64,000 bases of DNA from Streptomyces violaceoruber (GCA_000720805.1 JODI01000043.1:1-64000); one strand, 5' to 3'; positions 8,315 through 17,567 are shown, counted from the first letter of the stretch. Numbers and translations: made by a program. The notes: generated from the sequence alone by a model not told the origin.

Positions 8315-10005
8315 ACATCCTCGACATCGAGGACCTGTCGGTCGTCTTCACGACGGACACGGGCGATGTGCCCGCCGTCGGCGGGGTGTCGCTGCGCGTC
8401 CGGCCCGGGGAGACCCTCGCCCTGGTCGGCGAGTCCGGGTCCGGCAAGTCGACGGTGGCGCTCGCCGCGATGGGACTGCTGCCGGGCAACGCGCGGGCGT
8501 CCGGGCGGGTGACCGTCGACGGTACTCAGATCGTCGGGGCCGGTGAGGCGGAACTGGCCGCGCTCCGCGGCCGTACCGCGTCCATGGTCTTCCAGGAGCC
8601 GGCCAGCGCGCTGGACCCGCTGACCCGGATCGGCAGGCAGATAGCGGAAGTCGTCCGCAACCACCGGCCTCTCTCGCGTGCGGAGGCCGCCCGGGAGGCG
8701 GTGGAACTCCTGCGCAAGGTCGGCATTCCCGAGCCGGAGCGGCGGGCGTCCGCGTTCCCGTTCCAGCTGTCGGGCGGGCAGCGGCAGCGGGTCGTCATCG
8801 CGATGGCGATCGCCAACTCGCCGAGCCTGCTGATCGCGGACGAGCCGACCACCGCGCTCGACGTCACCGTCCAGGCCGAGATCCTCGATCTCCTCCGCGG
8901 GTTGGCGGCCGACTCGGGCACCGGCGTGCTGCTGGTGACGCACAACATGGGCGTGGTCGCCGACTTCGCCGACCGGGTGGCCGTGATGCTGCGGGGCGAC
9001 GTGGTGGAGACCGGGTCCGTGGAAGAGGTGCTGTTGCGGCCGACGCACGAGTACACGCGGCGGCTGCTGGCGGCGGTGCCGCGGCTGAGGGTGGGCGGGG
9101 AGGAGGCCGAACCGGTCGGCGAGGAAGGGCCCGTCCCGCTCCGCGGGGAGAAGTCCGTCCCGGTCGGCGCCGACTCGGAGACCGCCCCTCCAGTGGTCCG
9201 GCTCCGGGAGGTGACGGTGCGGTTCGGGCGGGGACCTGGTGCCGTACGCGCCCTCGACGGTGTGTCGCTCGACGTCCGGCCCGGCGAAACCGTCGGCCTG
9301 GTCGGCGAGTCCGGGTCGGGCAAGTCGACGGCGGCCAGGGTCGCCCTCGGGCTCGTCCCGACAAACTCCGGCTCGGTGTCCCTGTTCGGGACTGATCTCG
9401 GGCGGGCCCGGGGCCGGACGCGCCGGGCGCTGCTCTCCGGGGTGGGAGTGGTGCTCCAGGATCCGGTGGCCTCGCTGGACGCGCGGATGAGTGTGGCGGA
9501 GTGTGTGGCCGAGCCGTTGCGGACGCACCGGCGGGGCATGCCGGCGGCCGAACGGCGGGAACGGGTCGCCGAGGCGCTCGAACTCGTCCGGCTGCCGAGG
9601 GAGTTGGTGAGGCGGGGGCCGCGTGAGCTGTCCGGTGGGCAGCGGCAGCGGGTGAGTCTCGCCCGGGCGCTGGTGCTGCGGCCGCGGCTGCTGGTGGCGG
9701 ACGAGCCGACGAGCGCGCTCGACGTGAGTGTGCAGCGGACGGTTCTGGAGGTGATCGCCGAGTTGCAGGGCGAGCTCGGGTTCGCCTGCCTCTTCGTGTC
9801 GCACGACCTGGCCGTGGTCCAGGAGTTCGCCCAGCGGGTCGTCGTGATGCGGGCGGGCCGGGTGGAGGAACAGGGGCCGACCATGTCCACCCTGCTGCAC
9901 CCGGAGACGGAGTACACGCGCCGGCTCATCGCCGCCGTGCCGGTACCGGACCCGGTGGCGCAACGGCGCCGGCGGGCGGCGGACCGGACGGGGGCCACCG
10001 CGTGA
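8311..10005 (+). CDS. Fused double-domain peptide ABC transporter ATPase (DppD-DppF type)
   Basis: The 564-residue protein contains two complete ATPase domains joined by a Gly/Glu-rich linker around residues 260-295. Each has a Walker A (GESGSGKST), a signature LSGGQRQRV and a Walker B: LLIADEPTTALD in the first, LLVADEPTSALD in the second. Each is followed by the oligopeptide-family tail with HEYTRRLLAAVP or ETEYTRRLIAAVP. It energises the preceding permeases. Fusion of the two ATPases is common in actinobacteria. ATGA overlap upstream and GTGA overlap downstream indicate tight translational coupling. Confidence 0.95.
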   Translation: MNILDIEDLSVVFTTDTGDVPAVGGVSLRVRPGETLALVGESGSGKSTVALAAMGLLPGNARASGRVTVDGTQIVGAGEAELAALRGRTASMVFQEPASALDPLTRIGRQIAEVVRNHRPLSRAEAAREAVELLRKVGIPEPERRASAFPFQLSGGQRQRVVIAMAIANSPSLLIADEPTTALDVTVQAEILDLLRGLAADSGTGVLLVTHNMGVVADFADRVAVMLRGDVVETGSVEEVLLRPTHEYTRRLLAAVPRLRVGGEEAEPVGEEGPVPLRGEKSVPVGADSETAPPVVRLREVTVRFGRGPGAVRALDGVSLDVRPGETVGLVGESGSGKSTAARVALGLVPTNSGSVSLFGTDLGRARGRTRRALLSGVGVVLQDPVASLDARMSVAECVAEPLRTHRRGMPAAERRERVAEALELVRLPRELVRRGPRELSGGQRQRVSLARALVLRPRLLVADEPTSALDVSVQRTVLEVIAELQGELGFACLFVSHDLAVVQEFAQRVVVMRAGRVEEQGPTMSTLLHPETEYTRRLIAAVPVPDPVAQRRRRAADRTGATA

Positions 10006-10928
10006 CGCACACGGTCGCCGGTGTCGACATCGGCGGGACCTCGACCCAAGTGGCTTTGTGTGAGGAGGATTTGACCGTCGTCGACCGGCTGGAGGTACCG
10101 ACCCCGGCGGCGGAGGGCGGCACGGCGATGGTCGGGGCCGCGCTGGACGCCGTACGCCTGCTGCTGGATCGTACGGGCGCACGGCTGCTCGGCGTCGGGG
10201 TCGGGGCGGCCGGTGTGGTGGACGCGCGGGCCGGGCGGGTCCTGGTCGCCAGCGACTCCTTCCGGGGCTGGGCCGGGTTCGCGGTGACGGCCGCGGTCGA
10301 GGAGGCGCTGGGCGTGCCCGCGTTCCTGGACAACGACGTCAACGCGTTCCTGCGCGGCGAGACGGCGGCCGGCGCGGTCGCCGGCGAGCCGCAGGTGCTC
10401 GGGATGACGCTGGGCACAGGGGTGGGCGGGGCGCTGTGGCTGGACGGGGCGCTGTACGACGGACCGCACGGCGCGGCGGGCGAGATCGGGCACGTGCCGG
10501 GCTTCGGGGACCTGCCGTGCACCTGCGGCGGCCGGGGTCACCTGGAGACGCTGGCGTCGGGTCGCGCGATCGAGGCCCGCTACGGGCAGCGCACCGGCCG
10601 TTCCCTGAGCGCGCGTGGGGTGGCCGAGGCGGCGGCGGGCGCGGACGATCCGGAGGCGCTCGCCGTGTACGAGGGCGCCGGCGCCGCGGTGGCCCGGGCG
10701 CTGCTGATGACGGCGGGTCTGCTGGACGTCACGACCTTCGTCGTCGGCGGCGGCGTCAGCCGGTCCTGGTCGCTCCTGGAACCCGCGATCCGGCGAACGC
10801 TCACCGCCGAACCCCCCGTCAGCGGACACCCGGTGCGGGTACTGCCCGCGCTGCTCGGCCAGGACGCGGTGGCGATCGGGGCGGCGGCGCGGGCCCGGGC
10901 GGAACTCGGCACGGGCGTCCGCCACTGA
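10002..10928 (+). CDS. ROK family sugar kinase
   Basis: This 308-residue kinase has the phosphate-binding DIGGTSTQVAL near the N-terminus, the catalytic-region DNDVNAFLRGE, LGTGVGGALWLDG and a ROK zinc motif reading CTCGGRGHLE. The usual third Cys is His, a known variant. It would phosphorylate a hexose or N-acetylated amino sugar in the cytoplasm. The GTG start overlaps the ATPase gene by 4 bases, so a kinase is built into a peptide-type transport operon. This suggests that the transported compound contains a sugar. The exact sugar is not identifiable. Confidence 0.88.
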   Translation: MTHTVAGVDIGGTSTQVALCEEDLTVVDRLEVPTPAAEGGTAMVGAALDAVRLLLDRTGARLLGVGVGAAGVVDARAGRVLVASDSFRGWAGFAVTAAVEEALGVPAFLDNDVNAFLRGETAAGAVAGEPQVLGMTLGTGVGGALWLDGALYDGPHGAAGEIGHVPGFGDLPCTCGGRGHLETLASGRAIEARYGQRTGRSLSARGVAEAAAGADDPEALAVYEGAGAAVARALLMTAGLLDVTTFVVGGGVSRSWSLLEPAIRRTLTAEPPVSGHPVRVLPALLGQDAVAIGAAARARAELGTGVRH

Positions 10929-11652
10929 GCCGACCGGGTACACGGGGCTACGGCTGCCACCCCGCCGGCGACGGAAGCTCCCTCGCCGCCGTCACGCCTC
11001 CCGCCAGCGGGCGGTCCTCAGTGCGGAGGGGGCCGGGCGGCGGCCAAGGGCGAGTCGGTCGCCGTGGGGCGGGCGGACAGTCGACGACCCGCCTCTGCGC
11101 GAGCTCCGCACCGGCGACGTTCTCGACACCGGCCGACACGGGGCCAGGGCCCTTCTGATGGATCTCCGTGGGAGAAGGAGCGGCGTTCGGTGCGTGCGAT
11201 CGCCGTGCGGCGTGGAGGGTCATGTGGCGGAGCCACCTGGCCCTCTGGACGCCCGAGTCGCCTGCGAGAAGCTGGTCGGCGCGGACCGCGAGCATCGCCC
11301 GTACCCGGCGGGCGGGCAGCAGCGCTCCGGCACGGCTGCGGCAGGAGCCGTGAGCCGTACTCGTCGTCCATGGCGACCGGCACCGGCCGGCTGGTGGGCC
11401 CGACGCCGGTCCCGCGCCCATGGAGGAGCACGGAGGCGCCCGGAAGCGGCCAGGAGCCGGCCGGTGTGCCACGACCGCTCCGCCCGTACGCCGGCCTTGG
11501 ACGGCACGACGGGACGGCCGCGCCGTCCGCGAGGCTGACGAGTGTGCCGACGCCAAGCGCGGTTCCGAAGACCGAAGAGAACGGCGCGGGCGCCCCCCGC
11601 CGGGGAGGGCACCCGCGCCGGTCCGTCGGCCGTCGTGTCCGACGTGCGGACG
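10929..11652. other. 724-base stretch with no supported gene
   Basis: This lies between the convergent ROK kinase and glycine-betaine binding-protein genes. Several frames are open on both strands, as expected at this GC content. Their translations are Arg/Pro/Ala-rich with no recognisable domain, ribosome-binding site or consistent codon pattern. The last 70 bases contain the terminator of the minus-strand gene. It could be decayed coding DNA. No transposase remnant or clear inverted repeats at its ends were seen. Confidence 0.55.
11583..11619 (-). terminator. Hairpin terminator downstream of the glycine-betaine binding protein gene
   Basis: Arms at 11583-11594 (GGCGCGGGCGCC) and 11608-11619 (GGCACCCGCGCC) pair over 12 positions with one G-U wobble in the minus-strand RNA and a 13-base loop. 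It begins about 30 bases after the stop codon at 11653. There is no U-tract, as is usual for Streptomyces. Confidence 0.6.
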
Positions 11653-12609
11653 TCAGCTCAGGCCGGCCGACTTCAGCCAGGCCTTGGCGACGTCGAGCGG
11701 GTCCTTGTTCTCGAGCTGCACCTGGGAGTCCATGTCCAGCAGCGACTTCGTGTCCAGCTTGGCCGAGACCTCGTTGAGGGCGGCGACGCCCTCCTGGGAG
11801 AGGCCGGACTTGTACACCAGCGGGGTCACGTTCGCGAAGCCGAAGAGGTTCTTCGGGTCCTGGAGGACGACGAACTTCTCCTTGACGATGGTCGGGTCCG
11901 TGGTGAAGATGTCCGCGGCCTGCACGGTGTTCTTCGTCAGCGCCGCCTGCGTCAGCGGGCCGCCCGCGTCCAGCGCCTTGAAGGACTTGAACTTGAGGCC
12001 GTACTGCGCCTCGAGGCCCACCAGGCCCTGCTGCCGGGTCTGGAACTCCGGCGAACCACCGATGGTCAGCTTCGGGGCGATGTCCTTGAGGTCCGCGAGC
12101 GTGGACTGCCCGGTCAGGTTGTACTGCTTCGCGGTCTCCGCGTTGAGGCTGACGGAGTCCTTGTCCTCGGCCGGCGCCGACTCCAGCAGCGTCAGCTTCG
12201 GATCCAGTTTGGCCTTCGCGGTCGCGTTCACGGCCGCGGCCGACTTCTGCTCCGCCTTCGGGTCCAGGTAGGCGAGCAGCGAGCCGTTGTACTCCGGCAG
12301 AACCGTGATGGAGCCGTTCTTCAGCAGGCCGTAGGTGGTCTCCCGGCTGCCGATGTTCGGCTTGTAGGAGACCTTGACGCCCTTGGCCTTCAGGGCCTCG
12401 CCGTAGATGTCGGCGATCAGGATGCTCTCGGCGAAGTTGTTGGAGCCCACGACGACCGTGCCGCTCTTCGCGGTGTTGTCGGCGAGCGGGTCGGACTTGT
12501 CGTCGGAGGAGGAACACCCCGCCAGCAGGGCGGTGGCGGCGGCGAGCGCGAGGGCGGCCACGCCGGTTCGTCTCCTGAGGGGCCTGCTGTGTGCGGCGTA
12601 GGAAGTCAC
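11653..12609 (-). CDS. Glycine betaine/choline-type ABC transporter binding lipoprotein (OsmX/OpuCC type)
   Basis: This 318-residue protein of the OpuAC family has a lipoprotein signal peptide (RRRTGVAALALAAATALLAGCSSS, lipobox Cys near residue 31). The mature part begins TVVVGSNNFAESILIADIYGEALKAKG, with NIGSRETTYGLLKNGSITVLPEYNGSLLAYL and DIFTTDPTIVKEKFVVLQDPKN, all typical of quaternary-amine binders. It supplies osmoprotectant to the permeases encoded at 17613-20145, although a conservon on the other strand now separates them. The start is GTG at 12609 with GGAA upstream. Which compatible solute it binds cannot be decided here. Confidence 0.9.
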   Translation of the reverse strand: MTSYAAHSRPLRRRTGVAALALAAATALLAGCSSSDDKSDPLADNTAKSGTVVVGSNNFAESILIADIYGEALKAKGVKVSYKPNIGSRETTYGLLKNGSITVLPEYNGSLLAYLDPKAEQKSAAAVNATAKAKLDPKLTLLESAPAEDKDSVSLNAETAKQYNLTGQSTLADLKDIAPKLTIGGSPEFQTRQQGLVGLEAQYGLKFKSFKALDAGGPLTQAALTKNTVQAADIFTTDPTIVKEKFVVLQDPKNLFGFANVTPLVYKSGLSQEGVAALNEVSAKLDTKSLLDMDSQVQLENKDPLDVAKAWLKSAGLS

Positions 12610-13013
12610 GATTTCCGTTCCGGACTGAGTGGGTTGCTCGGAAGCTCTTGCGCTGATCCAATCCAGCGGGTTCTTGGTCAGTCAAGAGCAGCCTGGTCAC
12701 CGATTGGCCTCAATAGGTGATCGGCCATGAAGGGAGGACGAACAAAATCGCCACCGAACCCGCCCACCCGTGGATGACTCGTGATGGATTCTTGACGCAG
12801 GGGGGCACGATCGGGCGACCGAAGAGGCTGTAGTCTCGCGGAAGTTGGCGCCGGTCACAGTGGCGTGCGGGGGCCGCGTCGGTGTTGTCCGGTATCTCGG
12901 GTCCTCTCTTTCAGGTCCCAGGTCGCTGGTCTCACACCACACCGTCCCGTATCGATCAGAATCGGTCACGTGTAGTTTTTCGCGCGCCGTAAGACACCCA
13001 CGAAGGAGGCCAG
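12610..13013. other. 404-base divergent intergenic region
   Basis: No gene is supported here. It carries the promoter of the minus-strand binding-protein gene and must also hold the promoter of the plus-strand conservon. TTGACG at about 12792 and TAGTCT at about 12831 are visible on the plus strand, but their spacing does not form a standard promoter. A strong GGAGG (13005-13009) precedes the cvnA GTG start. Confidence 0.5.
12656..12685 (-). promoter_or_regulatory. Promoter candidate for the glycine-betaine binding-protein gene
   Basis: On the minus strand a -35 TTGACT (12685-12680) and a -10 TTGGAT (12661-12656) are separated by 18 bases. This would place the transcription start near 12649, about 40 bases upstream of the GTG start. 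It fits the vegetative sigma factor consensus reasonably well. Confidence 0.5.
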
Positions 13014-16000
13014 GTGTCCACGACCGAGGTGGGCGCAGCCGCCCAGCCGACACCGCCGTCGGCCCGGGGTGACGCATCCGCCGTACGGGGCGTACGGCGG
13101 CTACGGGCGTTCGCCGACCGCTGGGCGTTCCGCCGCAAGCTCAACGTCCTGGTGGGGGTGCCGCTGGCCGTGGTGGCCGCGCTGCTCGCCTATCTGATCG
13201 CCGACCAGGTGGGCCAGGCCCGGGACGCGGACTCCGCCGCCCAGCTGGTCCGGGACAGCGCGCAGGTCGCGGAGCTGGTCGACCGGGTGGAGACCGAGCA
13301 CCAGCAGGCCATCCTGCTGTCCGTACGGCACGAGGCCGCGCCCGCGGGGACCCGCCCCTCCTCCGGCGACTACCGCAAGGCGCAGGCCGCGGTCGACCTC
13401 CAGGCCGCGAAGGTACGCGACACCTTCGGCGACCGGCTGCCCGACACCGAGGCGCAGGCGCTGCGGGAGATCAGCGGCCTCTCGAGTCTGCGCGCCACCA
13501 TCGAGCAGGGCTATCTGCCCGCCGACAACATCGACCCGGCCTACACCAACGCCTCCGAGGGTCTGATCGACGGCCTCGGCCTGGACCACAACGAGGCCCT
13601 CGCCGGCACCTTCACCGGCAACCTGCTCGACTCCCTGCTGCGCGCCGACGCCGCCCACAGCGCCTTCGAGACGGCCGTCTTCTCCGCGCGCACAGGTGAC
13701 AGCAACGCCCAGATCGAGTTCATCGGCGCGGTCGGCTTCGAGAACGAGTACAACCAGCAGGCCGACCGTTTCGCCCGGTTCGCGACCGAGGCCCAGGCGG
13801 ACGAGCTGGGCGGGATCGAACACAACAGCGCGCAGGCCACCATCGGCCGGCACTACGCCGAGCTCCAGATCGACCCCGGCAACCTCCAGGCCGCGACGCC
13901 CAAGCAGATCCGCGAGGCCTTCACCGAGGCGCTCGGCTCCTACCCGGACTACCGGCTCCAGTCGGAGACCCGGCTGCAGATCACCGCGTCCCTCATCGGC
14001 CAGATCGCCGACCGGGCCGAGGCCGCCTCCAGCGAGGCCGCCTGGCGCGCGGGACTGCTGCTGGGCCTGGCGCTGTTCGGCTTCGCCGTGTGGATCGCCT
14101 TCGCGGTCCTCGTACGGCGGTCCGTGGTGCGCCCGGTGCAGGCGCTGACCGGCGCCGCCCGGCAGGTCGCCGACGTCGCCGGGCGTGAGCTCGCGCGGGT
14201 CGCCGACGACGACGCCGAGGACACCGCGCCGCCGCGGCTGCGCGAGGTGCCGGTGACCGCGCAGGACGAGATCGGCGACCTCGCCGAGGCCTTCAACCAC
14301 GTCCAGACCACCGCCGCCGCGCTGCTGGAGCGGCAGGTGCTCAGCCGGCGCAACGTCGCCGAGATGTTCGGCAACGTGGGCCGCCGGGTCAGCAACCTCA
14401 CCACCCGGCAGCTCGCGCTGATCGACGCGGTGGAACGGGGCGAGACCGACCCCGCGCTGCTGGAACGGCTGTACTCCATCGACCACATCGCGGTCCGTCT
14501 GCGCCGCAACGCGGACAGCCTTATGCTGCTCGCCGGCATCCGCGAGACGGTCCTCGACTCCGGGCCGCTCGCACTCACCAACGTGGTACGGGCCGCGCTG
14601 GGCCAGATCGAGGGTTTCCAGCGAGTGCACCTGCGGGCCGCGACCGAGGTCATGGTCGAACCCGACATCATCGGCGACCTCACGCTGATGGTGGCCGAAC
14701 TCGTCGAGAACGCCGTGTCGTTCTCGCCCGCCGGCAGCCCCGTCGAGGTGACGGTCACCGACAGCGCCGAGGGTGCGCTGGTCGTGGTCGCCGACCACGG
14801 GCTCGGGATGAGCGCGGAACGGCTCGCCGAGGAGAACGCCCGCCTGATCCGCCGCGAACGCCTCGACGTCGTCCCGACGAAGGTCCTCGGCCTGTTCGTG
14901 GTCGGCACGCTGGCGCGTCGCTGGGAGGTGGGCGTCACGTTGTCCCGCACCCCCGGCGGCGGCGTCACGGCCGAGGTCATCATCCCGTCCTCCTTGCTGC
15001 TGACGATGAGCCCGGTGACGGTGGCGGCGCCGGGGGCCTCGGCGACGAGGGCGACGGTGGGCGCGGGGGGCCCGGACACCGGACTCACCGGGACCGGCGC
15101 GGGCTCGAGAACCGAGCTCACGGGGGCCGGCGCGGGCTCGGGCTCGGCAGCCCGGTCAGGCTCGGGAACGGCGGCCCTCCCGGGCTCGCCCCTCGCTGCG
15201 GGTACGGACGGTGCGGGCGCCGGTTCGGATTCCGCTGTCGGTTCCGGCCCGGCCGTCGACTCGGCCTCGTACGCGACTTCGCATGCGGCGTCGTTCCGGG
15301 ACACGGCGGAAGTCGGAGGCCCCACACCGGCCTCGACCGGCCGGCCGAGCGCCACCGACGCCCGGCCCGCCCATGACGGCCCCGCCCCGCTCCCCCGCAG
15401 AGTGCCCCAGCGCGACAGCGGCCCGACCGGCGCGTCGTCCCCCGGCCCGGCCAACGGCTCCACCGCGCCCGGCACCCCGGCCGCAGCGCCCGGCGCCGAC
15501 CCGCTCACCCCGGCCGCCCCTGGCGCGGACATCACCGCACCCACCCCCACCGGGGACATCACCGCGGCCACCCCCGGCAGCTCCGCCACCCCGACCGGCG
15601 GACCGCCCCACACCACCCACAGCGACCGCCCCGATGCCCCCTTCATCCCCCGTGCCCGGGACGGCGAGACGGCGTCCGCCCCGTCGTCCGTTGCCGACGG
15701 GGTGGTGTCCACGGGCCCGTACGCGGGCGGTGACGGAGCCCGTCCCCTGCGTCGCCGCGTCCGGGGAGCGACCCTGCGTACGACGTTCGGCGCCGACCCC
15801 GACCAGCAGGCCGCGCAGCGGTCCGCGCCCCGGCCTGCCGACGCGGACGCCGTACGGGCCGCGCTCGACGAGTTCGAGGCGGCCGTGGAGCGCGCCCACC
15901 GCGACAGCGAGGCCGAGGACACCGGCACGCACCGGACCCTTCCCGACGACGACACCGCCACCACCCCGACCCCCGTGCCCCGCACCAGCGGACCCGCACC

Positions 16001-16049
16001 CAACCCCCCGCACCAGCACCACCACTCCCCGGAAGGAGCGGAGCAGTGA
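13014..16049 (+). CDS. cvnA: Conservon sensor histidine kinase CvnA, complete
   Basis: The 1011-residue membrane kinase has TM1 about residues 44-63, a long external nitrate-sensor-like (NIT) helical region (about 65-340) and TM2 about 343-366. A HAMP-like linker beginning RRSVVRPVQALTGAARQVAD follows. The phosphoacceptor-like helix has NVAEMFGNVGRRVSNLT...SIDHIAVRLRRNAD, and the HATPase domain has the N-box ELVENAVSFSPAGSPV near 560. About 350 residues of Pro/Ala/Gly/Thr-rich disordered tail end in ALDEFEAAVERAHRDSE. The GTG start has GGAGG five bases upstream. It heads a complete cvnABCD operon and overlaps cvnB by 4 bases. The stimulus is unknown. Confidence 0.93.
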   Translation: MSTTEVGAAAQPTPPSARGDASAVRGVRRLRAFADRWAFRRKLNVLVGVPLAVVAALLAYLIADQVGQARDADSAAQLVRDSAQVAELVDRVETEHQQAILLSVRHEAAPAGTRPSSGDYRKAQAAVDLQAAKVRDTFGDRLPDTEAQALREISGLSSLRATIEQGYLPADNIDPAYTNASEGLIDGLGLDHNEALAGTFTGNLLDSLLRADAAHSAFETAVFSARTGDSNAQIEFIGAVGFENEYNQQADRFARFATEAQADELGGIEHNSAQATIGRHYAELQIDPGNLQAATPKQIREAFTEALGSYPDYRLQSETRLQITASLIGQIADRAEAASSEAAWRAGLLLGLALFGFAVWIAFAVLVRRSVVRPVQALTGAARQVADVAGRELARVADDDAEDTAPPRLREVPVTAQDEIGDLAEAFNHVQTTAAALLERQVLSRRNVAEMFGNVGRRVSNLTTRQLALIDAVERGETDPALLERLYSIDHIAVRLRRNADSLMLLAGIRETVLDSGPLALTNVVRAALGQIEGFQRVHLRAATEVMVEPDIIGDLTLMVAELVENAVSFSPAGSPVEVTVTDSAEGALVVVADHGLGMSAERLAEENARLIRRERLDVVPTKVLGLFVVGTLARRWEVGVTLSRTPGGGVTAEVIIPSSLLLTMSPVTVAAPGASATRATVGAGGPDTGLTGTGAGSRTELTGAGAGSGSAARSGSGTAALPGSPLAAGTDGAGAGSDSAVGSGPAVDSASYATSHAASFRDTAEVGGPTPASTGRPSATDARPAHDGPAPLPRRVPQRDSGPTGASSPGPANGSTAPGTPAAAPGADPLTPAAPGADITAPTPTGDITAATPGSSATPTGGPPHTTHSDRPDAPFIPRARDGETASAPSSVADGVVSTGPYAGGDGARPLRRRVRGATLRTTFGADPDQQAAQRSAPRPADADAVRAALDEFEAAVERAHRDSEAEDTGTHRTLPDDDTATTPTPVPRTSGPAPNPPHQHHHSPEGAEQ

Positions 16050-16522
16050 GCACGTCGACAGGTGACACTCCGGCGGCAGGCAACACGCCGGCCGAACTGC
16101 AGGCCGCGGCAGCCGACTTCACCTGGCTGTTGAATCGTTTCGCCACCGAGACGGCGGGCGTCGTCGACGCCATCGCCGTCTCCTCCGACGGCCTGCTCAT
16201 CGCCGTGTCCGAGCTGCGCGAGCACGCCGACTCCGAGCGCCTCGCCGCGATCGTCTCCGGCATCACCAGCCTGGCCGCCGGGGCCTCCGGCAACTACGGG
16301 CTGGGCGGCCTCAACAAGGTCATCATCGATCTGGAGGGCGGCCATGTGCTGGTCTCCGCGATCGGCAGCGGCGCCGTTCTCGGCGTGGTCACCGACAAGG
16401 AGGCCAAGCTCGGCAACATCGCGTACGAGATGACGCTGTTCGCCAACCGGGCCGGTGCCGCGCTCAGCCCGCAGCTCGTGCTCGAACTGAAGAACAGCGT
16501 CGGCGTCGCTCCGAAACGCTGA
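16046..16522 (+). CDS. cvnB: Conservon protein CvnB, roadblock/LC7 domain
   Basis: This 158-residue roadblock/LC7 protein shows FTWLLNRFATETAGVVDAIAVSSDGLLIAVSE, the helix HADSERLAAIVSGITSLAAGAS and the conserved GVVTDKEAKLGNIAYEMTLFANRAG. It starts at GTG in a GTGA overlap with cvnA. It is the GTPase-associated partner of the complex. It is closer to the typical conservon CvnB than the copy at 427-858, which lacks the GN-GLGG segment. Confidence 0.93.
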   Translation: MSTSTGDTPAAGNTPAELQAAAADFTWLLNRFATETAGVVDAIAVSSDGLLIAVSELREHADSERLAAIVSGITSLAAGASGNYGLGGLNKVIIDLEGGHVLVSAIGSGAVLGVVTDKEAKLGNIAYEMTLFANRAGAALSPQLVLELKNSVGVAPKR

Positions 16523-16558
16523 CCGGGCGCCGCCCGGCCGAGGAGGAAGACACAACCC

Positions 16559-16969
16559 ATGGCGGAGACACCCCCGGGACCGGACCCGGCCGGCCCCGTT
16601 CCCGCCGTACGGCCGTTCCTGGTCACCGCCGGCCGGGTGGCACCCAGCGCGAACGGCCGGACGATGCCCGTCGAGACCCAGGTGGTGGCCACCGCCGAGG
16701 GGCTCGACGTGCTCGACCGGCTCTCCTTCGAACAGCACGACATCGTCGCCGCCTGCCGGCAACCGCAGTCCATCGCGGAGATCGCGGCCCGGCTGCGGCT
16801 GCACCTCAACGTGGTCCGCATCCTCGCCGAGGACCTGCGGGCGGCGGGGCAGCTGACGGTGCACGTGCCCGACACCGGCGCCATCCGCGACGCGTCCGTA
16901 CTGCGAAGGGTTATCGATGGCCTGCGGGCCATCCCCGACTCCCGAGGGGTTTCCCGTGATTCCGACTGA
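16559..16969 (+). CDS. cvnC: Conservon protein CvnC (DUF742)
   Basis: The 136-residue DUF742 protein has VRPFLVTAGRVAP near the start. The helix-turn-helix-like core is IVAACRQPQSIAEIAARLRLHLNVVRILAEDLRAAGQL, and the end contains VLRRVIDGLRAI. AGGAGGA lies upstream of ATG 16559. The 3' end overlaps cvnD by 14 bases, the same overlap as in the first conservon. Confidence 0.9.
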   Translation: MAETPPGPDPAGPVPAVRPFLVTAGRVAPSANGRTMPVETQVVATAEGLDVLDRLSFEQHDIVAACRQPQSIAEIAARLRLHLNVVRILAEDLRAAGQLTVHVPDTGAIRDASVLRRVIDGLRAIPDSRGVSRDSD

Positions 16970-17555
16970 ACCGGCCCCCCGCCCCGTGGCCGCGCAGGCC
17001 TCCGTACGACCGCCCCTGCCGGTCAAGATGGTGATCGCGGGCGGATTCGGCGTGGGCAAGACCACCGCCGTCGGTTCGATCTCCGAGATCGAGCCGCTGA
17101 CCACCGAGGCCGCGATCACCGAGGTCGCGGCGGGCGTGGACGACCTCAGCCACACCCCGCGCAAGACCACGACCACGGTCGCCATGGACTTCGGCTGCAT
17201 CACCATCGACCCGACCCTGAAGCTGTACCTGTTCGGCACGCCCGGGCAGGAGCGGTTCGGGTTCATGTGGGACGACCTCGTCGAGGGCGCGCTCGGCGGT
17301 CTCGTCATCGTGGACACCCGCCGTCTCGACGACTGCTACGCGGCCGTCGACTACTTCGAGCACAAGCAGATCCCGTTCGCGGTGGCCGTCAACGCCTTCG
17401 ACGGCAGGGTGGAGCACACCCTGGAGGAGGTCCGCTGGGCGCTCGACGTCAACGACCGTGTCCCGCTGGTGGTGTTCGACGCCCGCGAGCGCGGCTCGGT
17501 GCGCGACGCCCTGCTCGTCGTCCTGGAGCAGGCACTGGCCCGTACCGAGGGCTGA
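16956..17555 (+). CDS. cvnD: Conservon GTPase CvnD
   Basis: This 199-residue small GTPase-like protein has P-loop GGFGVGKTT and switch/G3 region LYLFGTPGQERFGFMWDDL. The G4 site is degenerate (VNAFDG). GTG 16956 is preferred over ATG 16917: GAGGGG lies at correct spacing and the 14-base overlap with cvnC matches the first conservon. It is the last gene of this conservon and is followed by a strong hairpin. Confidence 0.92.
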   Translation: MIPTEPAPRPVAAQASVRPPLPVKMVIAGGFGVGKTTAVGSISEIEPLTTEAAITEVAAGVDDLSHTPRKTTTTVAMDFGCITIDPTLKLYLFGTPGQERFGFMWDDLVEGALGGLVIVDTRRLDDCYAAVDYFEHKQIPFAVAVNAFDGRVEHTLEEVRWALDVNDRVPLVVFDARERGSVRDALLVVLEQALARTEG

Positions 17556-17567
17556 GAGAACGCGAAA

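Noticed and set aside
8526..10943. An 805-codon minus-strand frame opposite the ABC ATPase and ROK kinase
   Set aside because: Both plus-strand genes have intact family motifs. The minus translation is low-complexity Arg/Ser/Pro.
10929..11652. Remnant of an insertion sequence
   Set aside because: No transposase motif, terminal inverted repeats or target duplication could be found by eye.
13949..17317. A 1122-codon minus-strand frame opposite the second conservon
   Set aside because: The plus strand carries four recognisable Cvn proteins with correct overlaps. The minus frame is Ser/Arg/Pro-rich with no domain.
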